This document shows positions 53,940 through 54,015 of a stretch of DNA of 54,015 bases, piece by piece; the first letter of the stretch is position 1; each line of letters begins with the position of its first letter. The stretch lies in NCBI GenBank assembly GCA_964584165.1, contig CAZOYW010000018.1, forward strand, positions 1-54,015. The letters are read 5' to 3'. Source of the stretch: CAZKCI01 sp964584165 (GTDB taxonomy: Bacteria; Auribacterota; Erginobacteria; Erginobacterales; CAZKCI01). Made by a program: the position numbers and the translations under genes. Below the pieces are notes generated by a model. It worked only from the letters and a program-made list of their open reading frames with translations. It did not search any database and had not been told where the DNA came from.

Positions 53940-54015
53940 CCTTTGCGCGGAGTCTTATCCTTGTCCTAACAACCAGATCCTGAGACTGGGGATTTGAAGG
54001 AAAGGGGTAACACTC

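Overview
This is a high-GC bacterial chromosome segment (by eye mid-to-high 60s % GC) from what looks like an uncultivated Gram-negative-type lineage. The cell-wall cluster is complete apart from murB. MurE carries a DNPR motif, which points to meso-diaminopimelate peptidoglycan. There are lipoprotein, Tat-like and Sec signals. Several small proteins resemble ones I associate with PVC-type or candidate-phylum genomes; this taxonomic placement is an impression, not a measurement. From the left edge to about 42.9 kb almost everything is on the minus strand. A divergent junction follows, then a plus-strand block (43.0-50.0 kb), then a minus-strand accessory block (50.3-53.0 kb) and 1 kb of non-coding inverted repeats.

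Reading the minus strand in transcription order from 42.9 kb: a coupled molybdenum-hydroxylase region holds two complete enzymes. One is a two-gene xanthine-dehydrogenase type with fused 2Fe-2S/FAD subunit; the other is a three-gene L/M/S type with a MobA-like nucleotidyltransferase. A cysteine-synthase-family enzyme, a stand-alone pyruvate-kinase C-domain protein and a Tat-exported phosphoesterase follow. Then come tRNA-Val, a coiled-coil zinc-ribbon protein and rnpB with a strong terminator.

A well-formed sigma70 promoter and MraZ boxes then start the dcw cluster: mraZ-rsmH-ftsL-ftsI-murE-murF-HAD phosphatase-mraY-murD-LysM lipoprotein-ftsW-58-aa Cys-rich protein-murG-murC-ddl-ftsQ-ftsA-ftsZ, followed by a membrane metalloprotease-like protein and an RlpA-like protein. 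Many junctions are ATGA/GTGA overlaps. The cluster's FtsZ is aberrant: its tubulin signature and T7-loop catalytic residues are replaced. Next are a secreted protein, an acyl-CoA synthetase, a small basic protein on the opposite strand, ogt, and the glycolytic run gapA-pgk-tpiA-secG with a peptide-type ABC binding protein.

The plus-strand block encodes an SDR/epimerase, a serine-palmitoyltransferase-like alpha-oxoamine synthase and a YghO-like acyltransferase. This is the gene trio expected for bacterial sphingoid/ceramide synthesis. It is followed by three tandem paralogues of a secreted FG-GAP plus Cys-rich beta-helix protein. A fourth family member is cut by the left edge of the window, about 46 kb away.

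Intergenic space is rich in structured repeats: cloverleaf-like REP elements with TGTRGG...CCYACA ends, heptanucleotide tandem repeats, and long palindromes that directly touch start codons, stop codons or tRNA ends. The strongest candidates for new biology are the degenerate FtsZ, the candidate sphingolipid operon, the secreted beta-helix family, the Cys-rich small protein inside dcw, and the gene-boundary palindromes.
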